Origin: Adiantum capillus-veneris
Lineage: Eukaryota > Streptophyta > Polypodiopsida > Polypodiales > Pteridaceae
Assembly (NCBI GenBank): GCA_014529385.2
Contig: CM043949.1
Coordinates: forward strand, 145,840,350 to 145,904,349
Direction: 5' to 3'
Length of the DNA stretch: 64,000 nt
The notes beneath the pieces were generated by a model. The model was not told the origin of the DNA. It saw nothing but the letters and a program-made list of their open reading frames with translations, and ran no database searches. Of this stretch, positions 33,058-43,383 are shown in pieces (within the stretch, counting starts at the first letter, position 1; each line of letters begins with the position of its first letter). Position numbers and translations under genes: made by a program.

Positions 33058-33532
33058 TGCTACAGCCGGAGGCGTGGAGCTCCCTGCAAAACATCTAAAA
33101 TAGCATACTACAAACCATAAACAGATTAATCGACATACCTGGCAACCACATGGACGCATAATCACGAACAGAGAGAGACAGAGAGCGAGAGAGAGTAATA
33201 TGGCTCGTGCAGGCGCACCTCCTAGAGCGGAGTGCTACGCCTGGCACGGTGAGAGAGGAAAGAAGAGAGGAGAGAAGAATGAGACGGACACTGGGTGCAA
33301 TCTCCCCTCGTGCAAGAGTCACCATTTTCCTCTTGCACATATTTCATTTATAGATTTCTTCAATGGTCAATGTGAGTACAAACTGACCGGCCGGTCATAA
33401 ATGGCCAAAGCTCATAAAGAGCACTTGAATAATAAAATGTACAATATATGTTTTCATTCGCATAGGCCTAGCTCGGTCTAGTCTTTTCCACCTATCAACT
33501 GCAATAAATCATAAAATATCATTTCTATAACA
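33058..33532 (-). repeat. 5' LTR of element D
   Basis: 475 bp, with a minus-strand TATA box at 33346-33352. It is followed by the GGTAG target duplication, after which LINE sequence resumes. Confidence 0.92.
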
Positions 33533-34866
33533 GGTAGTCGGTCTCATGTTTCCTGGGGTTCCATGGTAGTAGGTCCAGCACGCTCTGTAGGTGACTAGTT
33601 ACAGTTTTCAGGCCTGTTAGAGGAGCTAGAGGGCCTTCAGCCTACAGGGCATGAGAGGGGTGTAGAGCATGTGCCATAACATCTTAGAGGCACTACCAGC
33701 TGAGTGGCTCACGCCTTTCGAGTCAGCAGCGCCCAGATGGATGGGAGCCTTCACACGACTGGAGGTTTTGATCTCTGTTTGGGCTTGCTCAGAGACTATT
33801 CCTTCCCTGTTTTTCAAGCTATAGGGCGAGGGACGCGTACAACGAGTTGCAGTAGAGGCCCCGCAGGTGGCAGAGTGTTGTTTTCAGAGGATCCAAGTGG
33901 TGGGCATCTGTCGGAGGACTTGTGTTATTGATCCTGACCCAACTGCTCTTGACACTGGACATTGGAGACTGTGGGCTTGGGAGTGTTGTCCACTGGCACG
34001 AGTACAGTGGAACCCTGGAGAGTGGCTTTGGAGGGACCTCGTCTCTTCTGCAGACCACCCAGGTATCCCTTTCTTTTAGTACATTGTTCGACTGGGACGT
34101 CACATACTCGCAGCATAGAGAGAGGCTCGCCCTGCTGCTGCAGCACCTCATTGGCAGGAGGAGGGTCTCATAGTTGAGTTCTTGGCAGCTTTTTGGGAGA
34201 GGTTGTGGGACTCCAGACTGGCGAGGTGAGTCAGTTTGTTTCAGTGGCTGGTCGCATACAGAGCTACAGCAGTTGCGAGCTGGCTTGTGCATAGTGGTCT
34301 CTCGTCCGCATGCACATCTTGTGACCATCTACTGGAGAGTCAGCATCACTGTCTTTGGGACTGTCCCTTGGCACAGCAAGTGTGCCTGCGTGTTCTTCGG
34401 CTGATGCCCGCTCTTTCCACGGCTCGGCAGTACACTTGGGGAGCAGCTGCTTGGTCCACTCTCACGGGCCTGACACTTCAATTTGAGCTATCATCCACCA
34501 GCAGGATGATAGTGATGCGGGGGGGGGGGGGGGGGACCTACACTCTAGCCTGGCACTCTCACGGGCCCGGCACTTCAATTTGAGCTATCATCCACCAACA
34601 GGATGATAGTGATGCGGGGGGGGGGGGGCGACCTACACTCCAGGTTACTCCACAGGAGTGGTGCAGTAAGAGAGAGGTGTGATGGAGCTCATCAGTGGCC
34701 TAACACTCTGGTTCATCTTGCGGGCCCGTTGCTTCCGCATCTTCGAGGCTCACCCTGTATCACCAGCAGAGATTGTTCGTGACCTTTGGCTTGAGCTGGT
34801 CCATACTCTCAAAGGACAATTCAAGAGACTCCAGGGCAGTTCCGACCGCATGAGGGACCTCAAATA
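33533..34866 (+). pseudogene. LINE ORF2 C-terminus with zinc-finger (zf-RVT) region
   Basis: This is the last part of the LINE coding region after element D. In shifting frames it gives typical distal LINE strings. CTSCDHLLESQHHCLWDCPLAQQV (about 34317-34386) has the C-x2-C...H-x4-C pattern of the zf-RVT domain at the end of plant LINE ORF2 proteins. The final frame (34679-34867) reads WFILRARCFRIFE and ends before the 3' untranslated region. Multiple stops and frameshifts occur. A 97-bp tandem duplication (34457-34650) with G tracts breaks it further. Confidence 0.8.
34457..34650 (+). repeat. 97-bp tandem duplication with poly-G tracts
   Basis: Two copies (from 34457 and from 34554) of a unit beginning CACTCTCACGGGCC and holding CATCCACCA..CAGGATGATAGTGATGC followed by a G run. 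A short inverted pair (TATCATCC/GGATGATA) lies before each G run, so each copy could form a hairpin next to the G tract. Confidence 0.85.
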
Positions 34867-35104
34867 GGCTTTCCTTCGACTTTGGCGTCCTAGGTCATTT
34901 TTCACCATGGTGCAAGGTGTGCTCTGATGGCACTACCATCCACCTGTGTGGCTCTTCCCTCCTCCCATCCCTTGATCTAGCCTCATTATACATATGTTGT
35001 TTTTTCATTATACATATATTGTTGTAGTCCTCTCTTGTAGAGGAGGTTATAGCCCCATGGGCAGTTTCCTTAACTAATAGAAGGATCTTTTTCTCGGAAA
35101 AAAA

Positions 35105-35118
35105 AAGATTCTTTAGAA
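35105..35118 (+). repeat. LINE target site duplication, right copy
   Basis: AAGATTCTTTAGAA directly follows the poly-A run that ends the LINE and matches 12430-12443. Confidence 0.88.
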
Positions 35119-35145
35119 AAGGCCACGACTAAAATAATGCAATAG

Positions 35146-35421
35146 AGCATAGAATAAATTTGAGCCGTCAAGTATTTTGAATTAAGCTCCATCTATATGT
35201 TCCCATTTGAGGTGCTTGTCATTATCATGAGAGAGAGCCTATAATAAATTTGAGCCGTCAAATAAGACAAATATGTATTATGAGTTAAGCCACGTCCATA
35301 AAATGCTTGTGGTCATGAGAGAGAGCCTACAATAAATTTGAGCCGTCCAACAAGACAAATGTGTATTCTAAATTAAGCTCCATCTATATGTTCCCATTTG
35401 AGGACCGAGGTGCTTGTCATC

Positions 35422-35430
<9 letters not shown>
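35146..35430 (+). repeat. three tandem copies of a unit of about 89 bp
   Basis: Units starting near 35146, 35236 and 35325 share ATAAATTTGAGCCGTC, ACAAATGTGTATT and AAATGCTTGTGGTCATGAGAG-like segments. An (AG)n run (35426-35457) follows. Nothing coding is visible in 35119-35824. Confidence 0.8.
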
Positions 35431-35460
<30 letters not shown>

Positions 35461-36554
35461 AGAAGAAGTAGAGAATTTCAATGTCGTAGGAAACTATCCC
35501 AAGAGACCTTCCGACAAGGAGAGTTGAACTCAAGACCTGTTATTCAAGCGAGAGAGACTATAGATATAATGAGCCTTCAAAATTTGAGAAGTGACACACA
35601 AAAAGTTTTTGCTACTCAGAAAGAAGATTTTTTCTCCCGTTTTCAGTGTGCAGCATCATGAGCTACTTCTATGGATGCACCACGAATACCTAGGTAGGTT
35701 CAAGCACAGAATTTCCGGCCCACACCCCGAGCTCGAAAGTCCTCTACCCCCAGCCCACCTGGTAGGGTATGTGGGCTCCTAATGGTAGCAGCCCATGAAT
35801 TACTTCTTCTCATAGTACAAGTGGCTAGCAACCGTCGGGGTTGAATCCGACAACCTCGTTTTCAATGTCGATATTCACGAGGAAAGAAGAGAGCACGCTG
35901 CTGCCAAGAGTGATGGAGTTATGATCCTCAGAACCTTTGAAGGCAAGGCAATGACTCTTAAACCTTGGATGCTTAACAAAAATGCTTTTTGGCGGTAGGG
36001 GGATGGTGACACCATTAGCAAACTCTAGGTAAATGGTGGGGGCATTCTCAAAGCTGTAACGCCCTCCTGGAGGAGAGTCGAATGTGAAACATGTGTGTGG
36101 CCATGCATATGGATTCCTAACATTGATGCTTGAAGGCCTAAGGTTGTTTTCCAGATGTGCAAGCGCACTATATTCCCTGCTAAGAAGCTGAAACATATGA
36201 ACGGGTAAATTTGAGAGGAAGGATCCTGTATCAATAGTCACACCAATGTTGCGTCCATGAGGTGGCATTGGTATATCGATAGTACTACTTCTTGCAGTGA
36301 TGCCAAGCGCAACCATATCCACCACATAACGACCGGCGCCAACATTCATGAGCGGAACCTGTAAAGTACCTGGCAGTAGAAGCTCTGGCTTGCCCAACCC
36401 GACCACCCCTTCGCCTATATTATATAGCAGAAGAAGCATTAGTAACATATTTCCCGTAGTGTCACTTATCATAGAATCCATAATAAGATTTAGAAATTTT
36501 CTCATGTAGGAAAACGAGTCTTTTTCAATGTTTTTTATACAATGCATAACATAA

Positions 36555-36683
36555 TGAGCTTCTGCTTGAGAGGCACTGCATACCTAGCTAGGTACAATTG
36601 GGGACAGGGGACCACCAGGCCGGCAGTTCCCTGCACCCAATCGTACCTAGCTAGGTATGCGGTGCCTCTCTCACAAAAGCTCA
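36555..36683. mobile_element. foldback mini-element 1 in protease intron 3
   Basis: TGAGCTTCTGC...AAAAGCTCA: the outer 49 or so bases on each side are inverted copies (including GCATACCTAGCTAGGTAC), and the centre (CAGGGGACC...GTTCCCTG) pairs as well. The whole 129 bp can fold into one hairpin. It is non-coding. Confidence 0.75.
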
Positions 36684-36759
36684 TGATGTTGAGATAAGTC
36701 ACAATGTACGTAGGAAAACAGAGTCCTTTTCAATGTTTTTCATACAATGCATCACATTA

Positions 36760-36900
36760 TGAGCTTTTGCTCTAGAAGCACTCCATACCTAGCTAGGTAT
36801 GATTGGGGGTAGGGGACCGCCGGGCCCCTCACCGGGCCCGCAGTCCCCTGCCCCCAATTGTACCTAGTTAGGTATGCAGTGCCTCTCTCACTGAAGCTCA
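36760..36900. mobile_element. foldback mini-element 2 in protease intron 3
   Basis: 141 bp with the same ends and the same CATACCTAGCTAGGTA core as the copy at 36555-36683. About 45 bases of flanking sequence before it (AGTCCTTTTCAATGTTTTTC) are also shared with copy 1, so the two are part of a tandem duplication of about 205 bp that extends into the region before exon 4. Confidence 0.75.
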
Positions 36901-36970
36901 TGACGTTGAGGTAAGTCACAATGTGGGAATTATTGTGAGAACTTGTCCAAAACTTCTTGTGTATATATCA

Positions 36971-37113
36971 TGAGCTTCTCTAATATTGGAAGCAGTGCAC
37001 ACCTAGCTAGGTGCTCTTGGGGCCAGGCATCACAGATGGCCCGGTGGGCGGGACAAAGGTATGCTGCCCCCAATCATACCTAGCTAAGTATGCGTCTATA
37101 TCAGCGGAAGCTC
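36971..37113. mobile_element. foldback mini-element 3 in protease intron 3
   Basis: 143 bp, more diverged: TGAGCTTCTC...GAAGCTC ends, with CACACCTAGCTAGGTG and its inverted partner CATACCTAGCTAAGTA. It is spaced about 210 bases from copy 2, continuing the same period. Confidence 0.65.
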
Positions 37114-37944
37114 CTGATGTTATACATATAACATAGCGTGAAGGAACCGAAGAAAGAGGCCTTTGTCCAAAATGTCTGAAATTGCTCACCTATAGGTTGA
37201 GGTGGCCTACGAACATCCTGTTGGGCCATTGGCGGAAGGCAAAAATATATATCCTTCACTGAGGATTGAGAAATGAGCGAGAAGGGATGCGCCCCAAGGC
37301 CAATTACGCCTCGCCCCGGACCCGGTATATCCCTCCAGCCGTGTTGCATGCACCCGATCACCGTTGGTGTCAATGCTGCATCCCCGAATGTCACAGTGTC
37401 GTTGACTAGAAACCCCGTGGCTTGATGTTGGAGGTCGAAGCTACAAGCCTGTAGCTGCTCATCACAACGTCCCTGCCCGGCCCCATTATAAAAAAAAAGT
37501 GAGGGACCGAGAAAATTGGCTTGCGAGAGAGATTGAGAGATAAATGATTAATATATTAATACGTGCCTTTGAGACTGGATAAAATTTACCGCGCGTGTTA
37601 GTACATGGTTGGGAGGGACAAGGGAAAAGACTAGCAGAGCTTGATTGAGCGTAATTGTAAAGGGGAGGACTCCGCCTGTGATCACCCTCTTCAATATCGT
37701 TGCATCGCAGCCAAGTGAGGCTAGTCGCTGTGTCCAGCAGAACGGGGTAAATTCCAGCGGGCGTCCCCACGGCTATCTCCATATAGTAATGCCGACTGTG
37801 AGGCTCATGCACATGTCCAGGCACTTCCGACCCAGGGTAGGTTGGTGTGTGAGAGTCGCCCTCAAAAAGCTCGTTCAATTCAATCTGAAGCAGCGCCTTG
37901 GCCCTGCTCCGTACAGTGCCCTTCACGTGATCCATGACTGCAAC

Positions 37945-38133
37945 CTTCTCAAACACAAAATAAGTTTTAGTCAAAAGAATTTAGCAGAATATCATGATGA
38001 TGAGCGCCTGCAGGGGAGACAGCTAGGGCCGGCAGCAGGAGGCCGTCACCGGACCAGCGGTCCGGCGCTGCCTGGCGCAACCGGTTCCTCCCTAGCGGAA
38101 GCTCATCATATATGCAAAAAACATGGCTGCAAC
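37945..38133 (-). other. intron 1 of the protease, bounded by 19-bp direct repeats
   Basis: CATGACTGCAACCTTCTCA (37933-37951) and CATGGCTGCAACCTTCTCA (38122-38140) differ at one base and lie 189 bases apart. On the minus strand each contains GAGAAG|GTTGCAG. Splicing from AAG|GT of the first copy to AAG| of the second removes exactly 189 nt and keeps the frame. The unspliced reading hits a stop within about 13 codons. The interior holds a 111-bp inverted-repeat element (37998-38108, TGATGAGC...GCTCATCA) and a pyrimidine-rich stretch before the acceptor. Confidence 0.6.
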
Positions 38134-38395
38134 CTTCTCATCTTCTGCGATCCTTTTTGTCATCGTCTTGAATGGAGATGATGGGTGATCCACGTGTCGT
38201 ACCCTGGCCACCATCCCACGGCCTCCCGCTTTCGCCTTCGCCAACAGCTGCTCAGCCAAGGTTTCACCCTCTGCTCTAACGCAGGCTGTCAGTATTAACG
38301 CCAAAATCGGCAGCACTAGTTGCTGCGCAAGAAAGCTTGGTTTCCCCATCATTCTCAGCGAGCGTTACTATGTTCATGCTCTTCAGGGATAGCAC

Positions 38396-38402
38396 ATTTA
38401 TA
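38396..38402 (-). promoter_or_regulatory. TATA box of the protease gene
   Basis: The minus strand reads GCGCTATAAATGTGC, 44 bases before the start codon at 38352. A start site about 30 bases downstream would give a very short 5' leader. This is a good match with a plausible position, but no transcript evidence is available. Confidence 0.55.
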
Positions 38403-38559
38403 GCGCTACCTGCAATATATCCTGGCTATGATCGAATCCGACTCTCCAAATACACACCCAAAATTCATTAAATCTCTTCACGACAAATTTTAACGATGGT
38501 GATAGATATAAAACTTTTCCAACCTAATTACCATGACTCTACTAGCCAATGAGAGTTGA

Positions 38560-39125
38560 AACCCTAACCACCTGGGAAACTTTTCTTTGAACTGGTCAAG
38601 GATCCATTCCCATCTTTGTTTTAGGGTGACATTGAATCCAAAAGGGATTCCTAGCAGTCTGAATATCTCCCACTCTTTGATCGCTTGACTTGTTTCTGGT
38701 TTTTCTGTGGTTGATCCTCGATCCCGAGGCTATGTAGGTGGTCTGCATGGACTTCCTTAGAGTGATTTCTTTTTTCGCTAAGCAAGGTATATAATGTGTC
38801 GTTTGCAAGAAACACATTGCTAGCCTTTGTGATCTAGAATGCGAACCCCTTTAACTAGACCCTAATCCATTTCCCTTTAATGAGACAGTTTAGGCCATTT
38901 TCACCTACTGTGAACAAGAGGGGAGCCAAGGGGTAGCCTTGCATGCCTTACATACATGTTCAATTCAAAGTATCTTGAGAGAGGGCCATTCATGGAAACT
39001 TGTGCTCTGACATTCCTGAAGAGTGTGGTCGCAAACCATAGCAAGTTTGGGTGAAAGCCCACTCTTTGTAAGGGTGTAAGCACGTTAACGTTTACCAAAT
39101 AGAATATCCATGGACATTTTGACAT
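38560..39125 (-). pseudogene. LINE reverse transcriptase relic
   Basis: On the minus strand, broken frames read a conserved LINE order: VLTPLQRVGFHPNLLWFATTLF, VSMNGPLSRYF, then a decayed RQGxPL region (RHARLPLGSPL), and FLANDTLY, equivalent to the FADDTxL active-site box. Further on come IEDQPQKNQK-type strings. Several stops are present and the ends are not defined. The flanks at 38440-38560 and 39126-39260 show nothing recognisable. Confidence 0.6.
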
Positions 39126-39267
39126 AGCACATGCTATTTTCTTTTTCCTTCTTTAAAGTGATGACTTTCCATAAATATATAGGAATCTTTATTGGAAAAA
39201 GAAAACAAACAATTACTATCCACAATTCCCTCCCACTTTCTCATCTTAGAACGTGGGGGGGACCTAG

Positions 39268-39312
<45 letters not shown>

Positions 39313-39406
39313 CCCCCCCCCCCCCCCCCCCCCTTTCCCCCCCCCCCCCAATTTTTTTCGTGGAGAGGTCTAGAGCTTACATTCTTCCTAATTATGTGTG
39401 TGTGTG

Positions 39407-39496
<90 letters not shown>

Positions 39497-39559
39497 TTGC
39501 CCACAATAGCAAATAGAAGTTGTCCAGAGGGGGAGAGAGAGATCTCGTGTGTGTGTGCA

Positions 39560-39615
<56 letters not shown>
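39268..39615. repeat. compound (CT)n, poly-C, (TG)n, (AG)n block
   Basis: (CT)n 39269-39310, C tracts 39311-39350, (TG)n 39395-39441, (AG)n 39447-39494 and (AG)n 39563-39616. Frames on both strands through it are low complexity. Confidence 0.97.
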
Positions 39616-39619
<4 letters not shown>

Positions 39620-39620
<1 letters not shown>

Positions 39621-40540
39621 ACTTGAGGACAAGCTATAGGTTGCATTAAGGACAACAAGGGTACATTCACAAAATTGATGGAAGAAGGTGTAAGACATGA
39701 CGTTTAAAAACCCACTATTCCCATTTGGGAGAAGTAGCTTGAATCACATGCCATCATTAGCAAGTATGAGGCCCTAAAGAAGAGAGACTATGGGAATCAT
39801 GGCAATTATAAGAGCTATGCAAGGATGCTAGATGTCAAAGAAGTATCAAAGAGCACAATTTTATGTGAGACAGTAAAGTACTAGACCCAAGCATGGAGAA
39901 GACACTTAATGGTGAGATCCTTAATTAAATTTTGGAGAATCCAACAATTCTTGGGTGACTTACTTGATAGATACTTGAGGGAGGAGCAAAAATTGTAAGC
40001 GATGCTAATAGCCAAGGTTTGCAACACAGCCCCAATTGTTAAGCAACCCTCAAAACAAAGTAGAAAAGTGCTTTGGTAATGCTATTGAACTCATCTAAAG
40101 ACTTTCCTATGGCCAAAGTGGCAAGGGTTATGCATATCTCAAATCCATCCTTGTATAATACGCAGAGGTCTAGTGTCCAAGCTACCTCAGATCATGGTTC
40201 TAGCTTATTCGCATTGGCCACAGGGTGGAAGCAAAATGGTAGTTCCATATGTGAGGATTTGGAGGAACTAGTTTACTCATTTTGAAAAATTAAGCCAAGG
40301 TTTTTTCCCAATAAAAAGCATCTTTGTAGAAAATATTGGGGAGGAATAGCTACATCAAACACCGTATTCATATACTCAATGAATATCCACATGTATGGCA
40401 CTTGTGCTATGCTAAGGACCATAAAGGAGATGTTTTTAGCACAGTTGTTCTTATTGATCAGATATATTCTAACTACCTTGTGTTCATTATTGCTACCATA
40501 TTCCCCTAGTAATTATTAGCATGTACTATATGATAACTAT
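39620..40540. other. no gene recognised
   Basis: The stretch has ordinary base composition with one open frame of 70 codons (40073-40285) that carries no known motif. It may be decayed retroelement sequence, but nothing supports a specific call. Confidence 0.4.
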
Positions 40541-41200
40541 CATACGTTCCAATACACACCATGCGTAGTGGCATATGGTCCATGCGTCCTTGCATACATG
40601 ACATCTTGACTAGTTTACATTACATGCATAGTAACACACACACCATGCTTGGTAGTTTATATTACACGACATCTTGTCTAGCTCACATTACATACGTAGT
40701 AACATAGTACACACCATTCTTGGTAGCATACACACCATGATTATAGCATATACACTTTTTTTGGTAGTTTACACGCCATACTAGCTAGCATATGGACCAT
40801 GCTAGCAGCATGCTTGACATGCTTACTAGCATACACACCATGATTAGTAGCAAAAGACCCATGTTCAATGGGTCTTCATGATTACTAGCCAGCATATGGA
40901 CCATGCTAGCAGCATGCTTGACATGCTTACTAGCATACACACCATGATTAGTAGCAAAAGACCCATGTTCAATAGTATATGGTCTATTCTAACTAGCATG
41001 CACGCCTTGCTAAGTAGCATATAAACTATGCTTAGTAGCTTACATACCATGCTAACTAGCATATGGGCCATTCTTGGTAGGATACATGACAAGCTTAGTT
41101 GCATACACTCCACTATTGATAGCATATGAGCTATGCTAGCTAGCATACACTCCATGCTAACTAGCTATTGGTCATTCTTGATAACCTACATGGGAATGAG
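40540..41200 (+). repeat. satellite-like AGCATACACACCATGCT repeats
   Basis: Variants of AGCATACACACCATGCTTAGT recur about every 20-40 bases. Inside, a 104-bp period is duplicated (from 40787 and from 40891). The 96-codon minus-strand frame across it merely translates the repeat. Confidence 0.75.
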
Positions 41201-41312
41201 CCTTTGGAATTGAAATAGGTCATAGATTCCAAGGCACATGAAGTATTGTAAAAAACACCATAGGAGCTACAACATAGTGCTGAGAGTCCTTGGCCTCATC
41301 AGCATGACTGTG

Positions 41313-41465
41313 TGTCAAGACACAGGCAAGACCGGACTAGACAAGGGCAAGGCCGGGATAGGCAGTGTGGAAAGGGAGTCCAACTAGGGCAAAGGGCCAG
41401 GGGCTATGCTATATAGTGGGTGGTTGGATGGTGGACTCCTAGGTTCTAGTTCCCCTTCTCTAACA
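41313..41465 (+). repeat. 5' LTR of element F
   Basis: 153 bp, with a CTATATAG TATA-like box near 41410. It is followed by the primer site TTGGTATCAAGAGC (one base inserted relative to TGGTATCAGAGC). Confidence 0.9.
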
Positions 41466-41479
41466 TTGGTATCAAGAGC

Positions 41480-42265
41480 TTGTTTCTTTTTGGGGAAAGG
41501 CACAACAGTGGAGGAGGGGAGCCACACAAACTTGCATGAGCAAGTTTCATGTCGGGGTCAAGAAATCGTGGAGCACCTCTCCTGTGAGGAGGACGACAAG
41601 TAGGAAATCTGTGGGCAACCCCCCTTGCAAGGAGGAGCCGCCGAGGCGGGACCTGCACCAAAACCAACCCTTGCGGGCTCTACGGCATTGTGCCGGGCAG
41701 GGGAGCGTTTCACAACCCAGGGCCGAAGCCCCTTGCTCCACAAAGTGGCCCCTATGGCCTCCCTTCTTTGCTCGCGTGCTATTGTATGGCCGTTGAGTGT
41801 TTGTTTTTTCACATTGCAAGGGCGCCCAACCCCTTGCGGGTTAGTGGCCACACCCTTTTTTCAAGAACAAGGGGTGGTACCCAGAGTGGGGTACCCCCCT
41901 CCCTCGTGTGCGGATTCGGCAAGGCCCGACAAGGTACGGCATCTCGACATGGCCGGAACAAACTTCGAGTACCCAATTCTCTACGTATTACCAGCAGAAA
42001 CTCAGAGAAGCAAAGCATTTTGACGGGAGTTCAAAGTACCATTATCTTTCAAAATCAATTAGCGATTGCAATCATAATTGATTCGGCTACCAAGGAATTG
42101 CGGAATTTCCTATACGGCGGACAATTCGGATCAATTTCCATCAGGATACTATCAATTTTGACGGAATTAGCAAGGCTAATTACACTTTGCAAGTGCTCTC
42201 AATCTCAGGTATTTTTTTTATTATTCCTTGCACCACATTGTGTCGCCATAGATTAAAATATCAAT
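41480..42265 (+). other. GC-rich leader of element F
   Basis: This lies between the primer site and gag. Several overlapping open frames on both strands (up to 188 codons) occur here because of high GC and CCCTTGCGGG-like repeats; none has a motif. I regard it as non-coding leader. The ATG used by the related copy G is ATA here, followed by a TAA. Confidence 0.6.
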
Positions 42266-43380
42266 ATGACATTTGATTTTGAGCAAAGTACGCCTGATCC
42301 TGCCCATGATCGCCAATGGCCCAAATCCTCTGAAGGAGAGTACCCGCGACGCTACGGCAGGTGATGACACTTATGAATTGCTCGATATTCAAGAATTTCG
42401 TGCACTTCAAACACGCATGTCAGTCATGGATGAAAATTTTAAAGCTTTAAATGCAAATGTTACTAAACTATCCACATTAGTGATTCAATTAATGCAACAG
42501 CAGTTCAGACGTCCTGCTGACACGCACATGCATGAGCACGTTGCTACACAAGGGCAAGGCCCTTCTAATCTAGGGCAAGGCCCAAATGCTGATACGTTGC
42601 ACACTCTCACTGCAAAAGAGGTGGATGAATTGTTGGAAAACACCAAACCACCGATTTTTAAAGGAGAAGACCGAGACCGCAATAAGGATGCCGTGAATAT
42701 CTTTCTCAGCAAGTGAGATGGAATTCACGCCTTACGGCGTACTCCAGACGTAGTCAGAGCTCTTCAAACGAGCTTAACTCTGGAAGGCAAGGCCTACAAA
42801 TGGTGGATGTCTCTCAAGGAGAAGAATACCATACCATAGAATTGGGCATCTTTTGAAGCTATATTTAGCAAAGAATGTTTGCCTACAAATGAGGCAGGTT
42901 GGAATTGGATGGATTGGACACATGTTCCATGTGCCTATACCCATCATTGCTTGAATATATCTCTCACTATTGGGATGTTATCAAGTTGGAAGGCTTAGAT
43001 AACTTTTAACAAGTACGGGGGTTTATACGAGATCTGACACCAGAGCTTAAGAAGTACGTCAAGACCCAAGATCCTAAAACACTTCAGGAAGCCATAGTGA
43101 AAGCACATATTCATGATGATCCAGATGAAAAGAAGCACATGATATTCACGTGCCTGCTAATACACATGGTAATACACGCACTCAATATGGGCACAATAAA
43201 AGGAAATTTATAGTTGCCAATTCAAATGCATCTTAAAAAACCAAGGGGTCCAGGGGTCCTCTCTCTCCTGAGGACTTTGATAAAGCTAAGAAAGAAAAAT
43301 TATGTTTTCAATGTTTAAGAAGCGGTCATGGCAAAAAGGATTGTCCCAAGGGGAAATCTGTTGCTCATGGCAAGGAGAAA
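42266..43380 (+). pseudogene. gag of element F
   Basis: It starts at MTFDFEQSTPDP (the longer start of copy G is destroyed). A coiled stretch (MDENFKALNANVTKLSTLV) and PPIFKGEDRDRN, the usual lead-in to the gypsy Gag core, follow. A TGA at 42714-42716 replaces the Trp codon seen in G, and further stops and frameshifts come after. The zinc knuckle CFQCLRSGHGKKDC lies at about 43303-43344. It is a particle protein gene, now inactive. Confidence 0.85.
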
Positions 43381-43383
43381 GTA

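Larger units (their letters stand above)
27483..33532 (-). mobile_element. non-coding LTR element D (LARD-like), TSD GGTAG
   Basis: Two 475-bp direct repeats (27483-27957 and 33058-33532) have TGCTATAG/CTATAACA ends and are flanked by GGTAG (27478-27482 and 33533-33537). The primer site TGGTATCAGAGC on the minus strand (33045-33056) sets the orientation, and a purine-rich tract (27958-27972) borders the left LTR. The 5.1-kb interior has no gag or pol: it is AT-rich with repeat arrays. By hand count the LTRs differ at about 19 positions, mostly transitions (about 96% identity). It must have moved with borrowed enzymes. The size and emptiness fit a large retrotransposon derivative. Confidence 0.92.
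35825..38352 (-). pseudogene. nepenthesin/TAXi-type aspartic protease gene, probably impaired
   Basis: This is the only probable host gene. Exon 1 (38352-38134) encodes a signal peptide (hydrophobic core QLVLPILALILTACVRA) and RVRHVDHPSSPF. Exon 2 (37944-37590) has YYMEIAVGTPAGIYPVLLDTATSLTWLRC, the first active-site region, with Asp-144 but DTAT in place of the usual DTG-S/T. Exon 3 (37472-37190) has GFLVNDTVTFG and GVIGLGAHPFSLISQ. Exon 4 (36414-35825) carries the second site, VTIDTGSFLSNLP, and the C-terminal end SFLVNIDIENEVVGFNPDGC. The total is about 480 residues, normal for the family. GT/AG borders fit introns 1 and 3 in phase; the exon 2/exon 3 join is one base out of phase with the only good sites, so a frameshift is likely. 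The usual role is secreted proteolysis or, if inactive, inhibitor-like binding. Confidence 0.78.

Noticed and set aside
35500-35560. SINE-like Pol III box B (minus strand GTTCAACTC) near 35526-35534
   Set aside because: No convincing box A at the right distance, no poly-A or T tail and no target duplication could be seen; a 9-base match alone is weak.
39192-39698. Ser/Leu and Arg/Glu repeat frames on both strands
   Set aside because: Microsatellite artefacts with no unique sequence.
40865-41155. Met-rich membrane-like protein of 96 codons on the minus strand
   Set aside because: It reads through a degenerate satellite-like repeat; the hydrophobic pattern comes from the repeat unit.
41547-42256. 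Several long overlapping frames (up to 188 codons) on both strands
   Set aside because: They lie in the GC-rich leader of element F before gag and have no motif; the copy-specific changes argue against coding.
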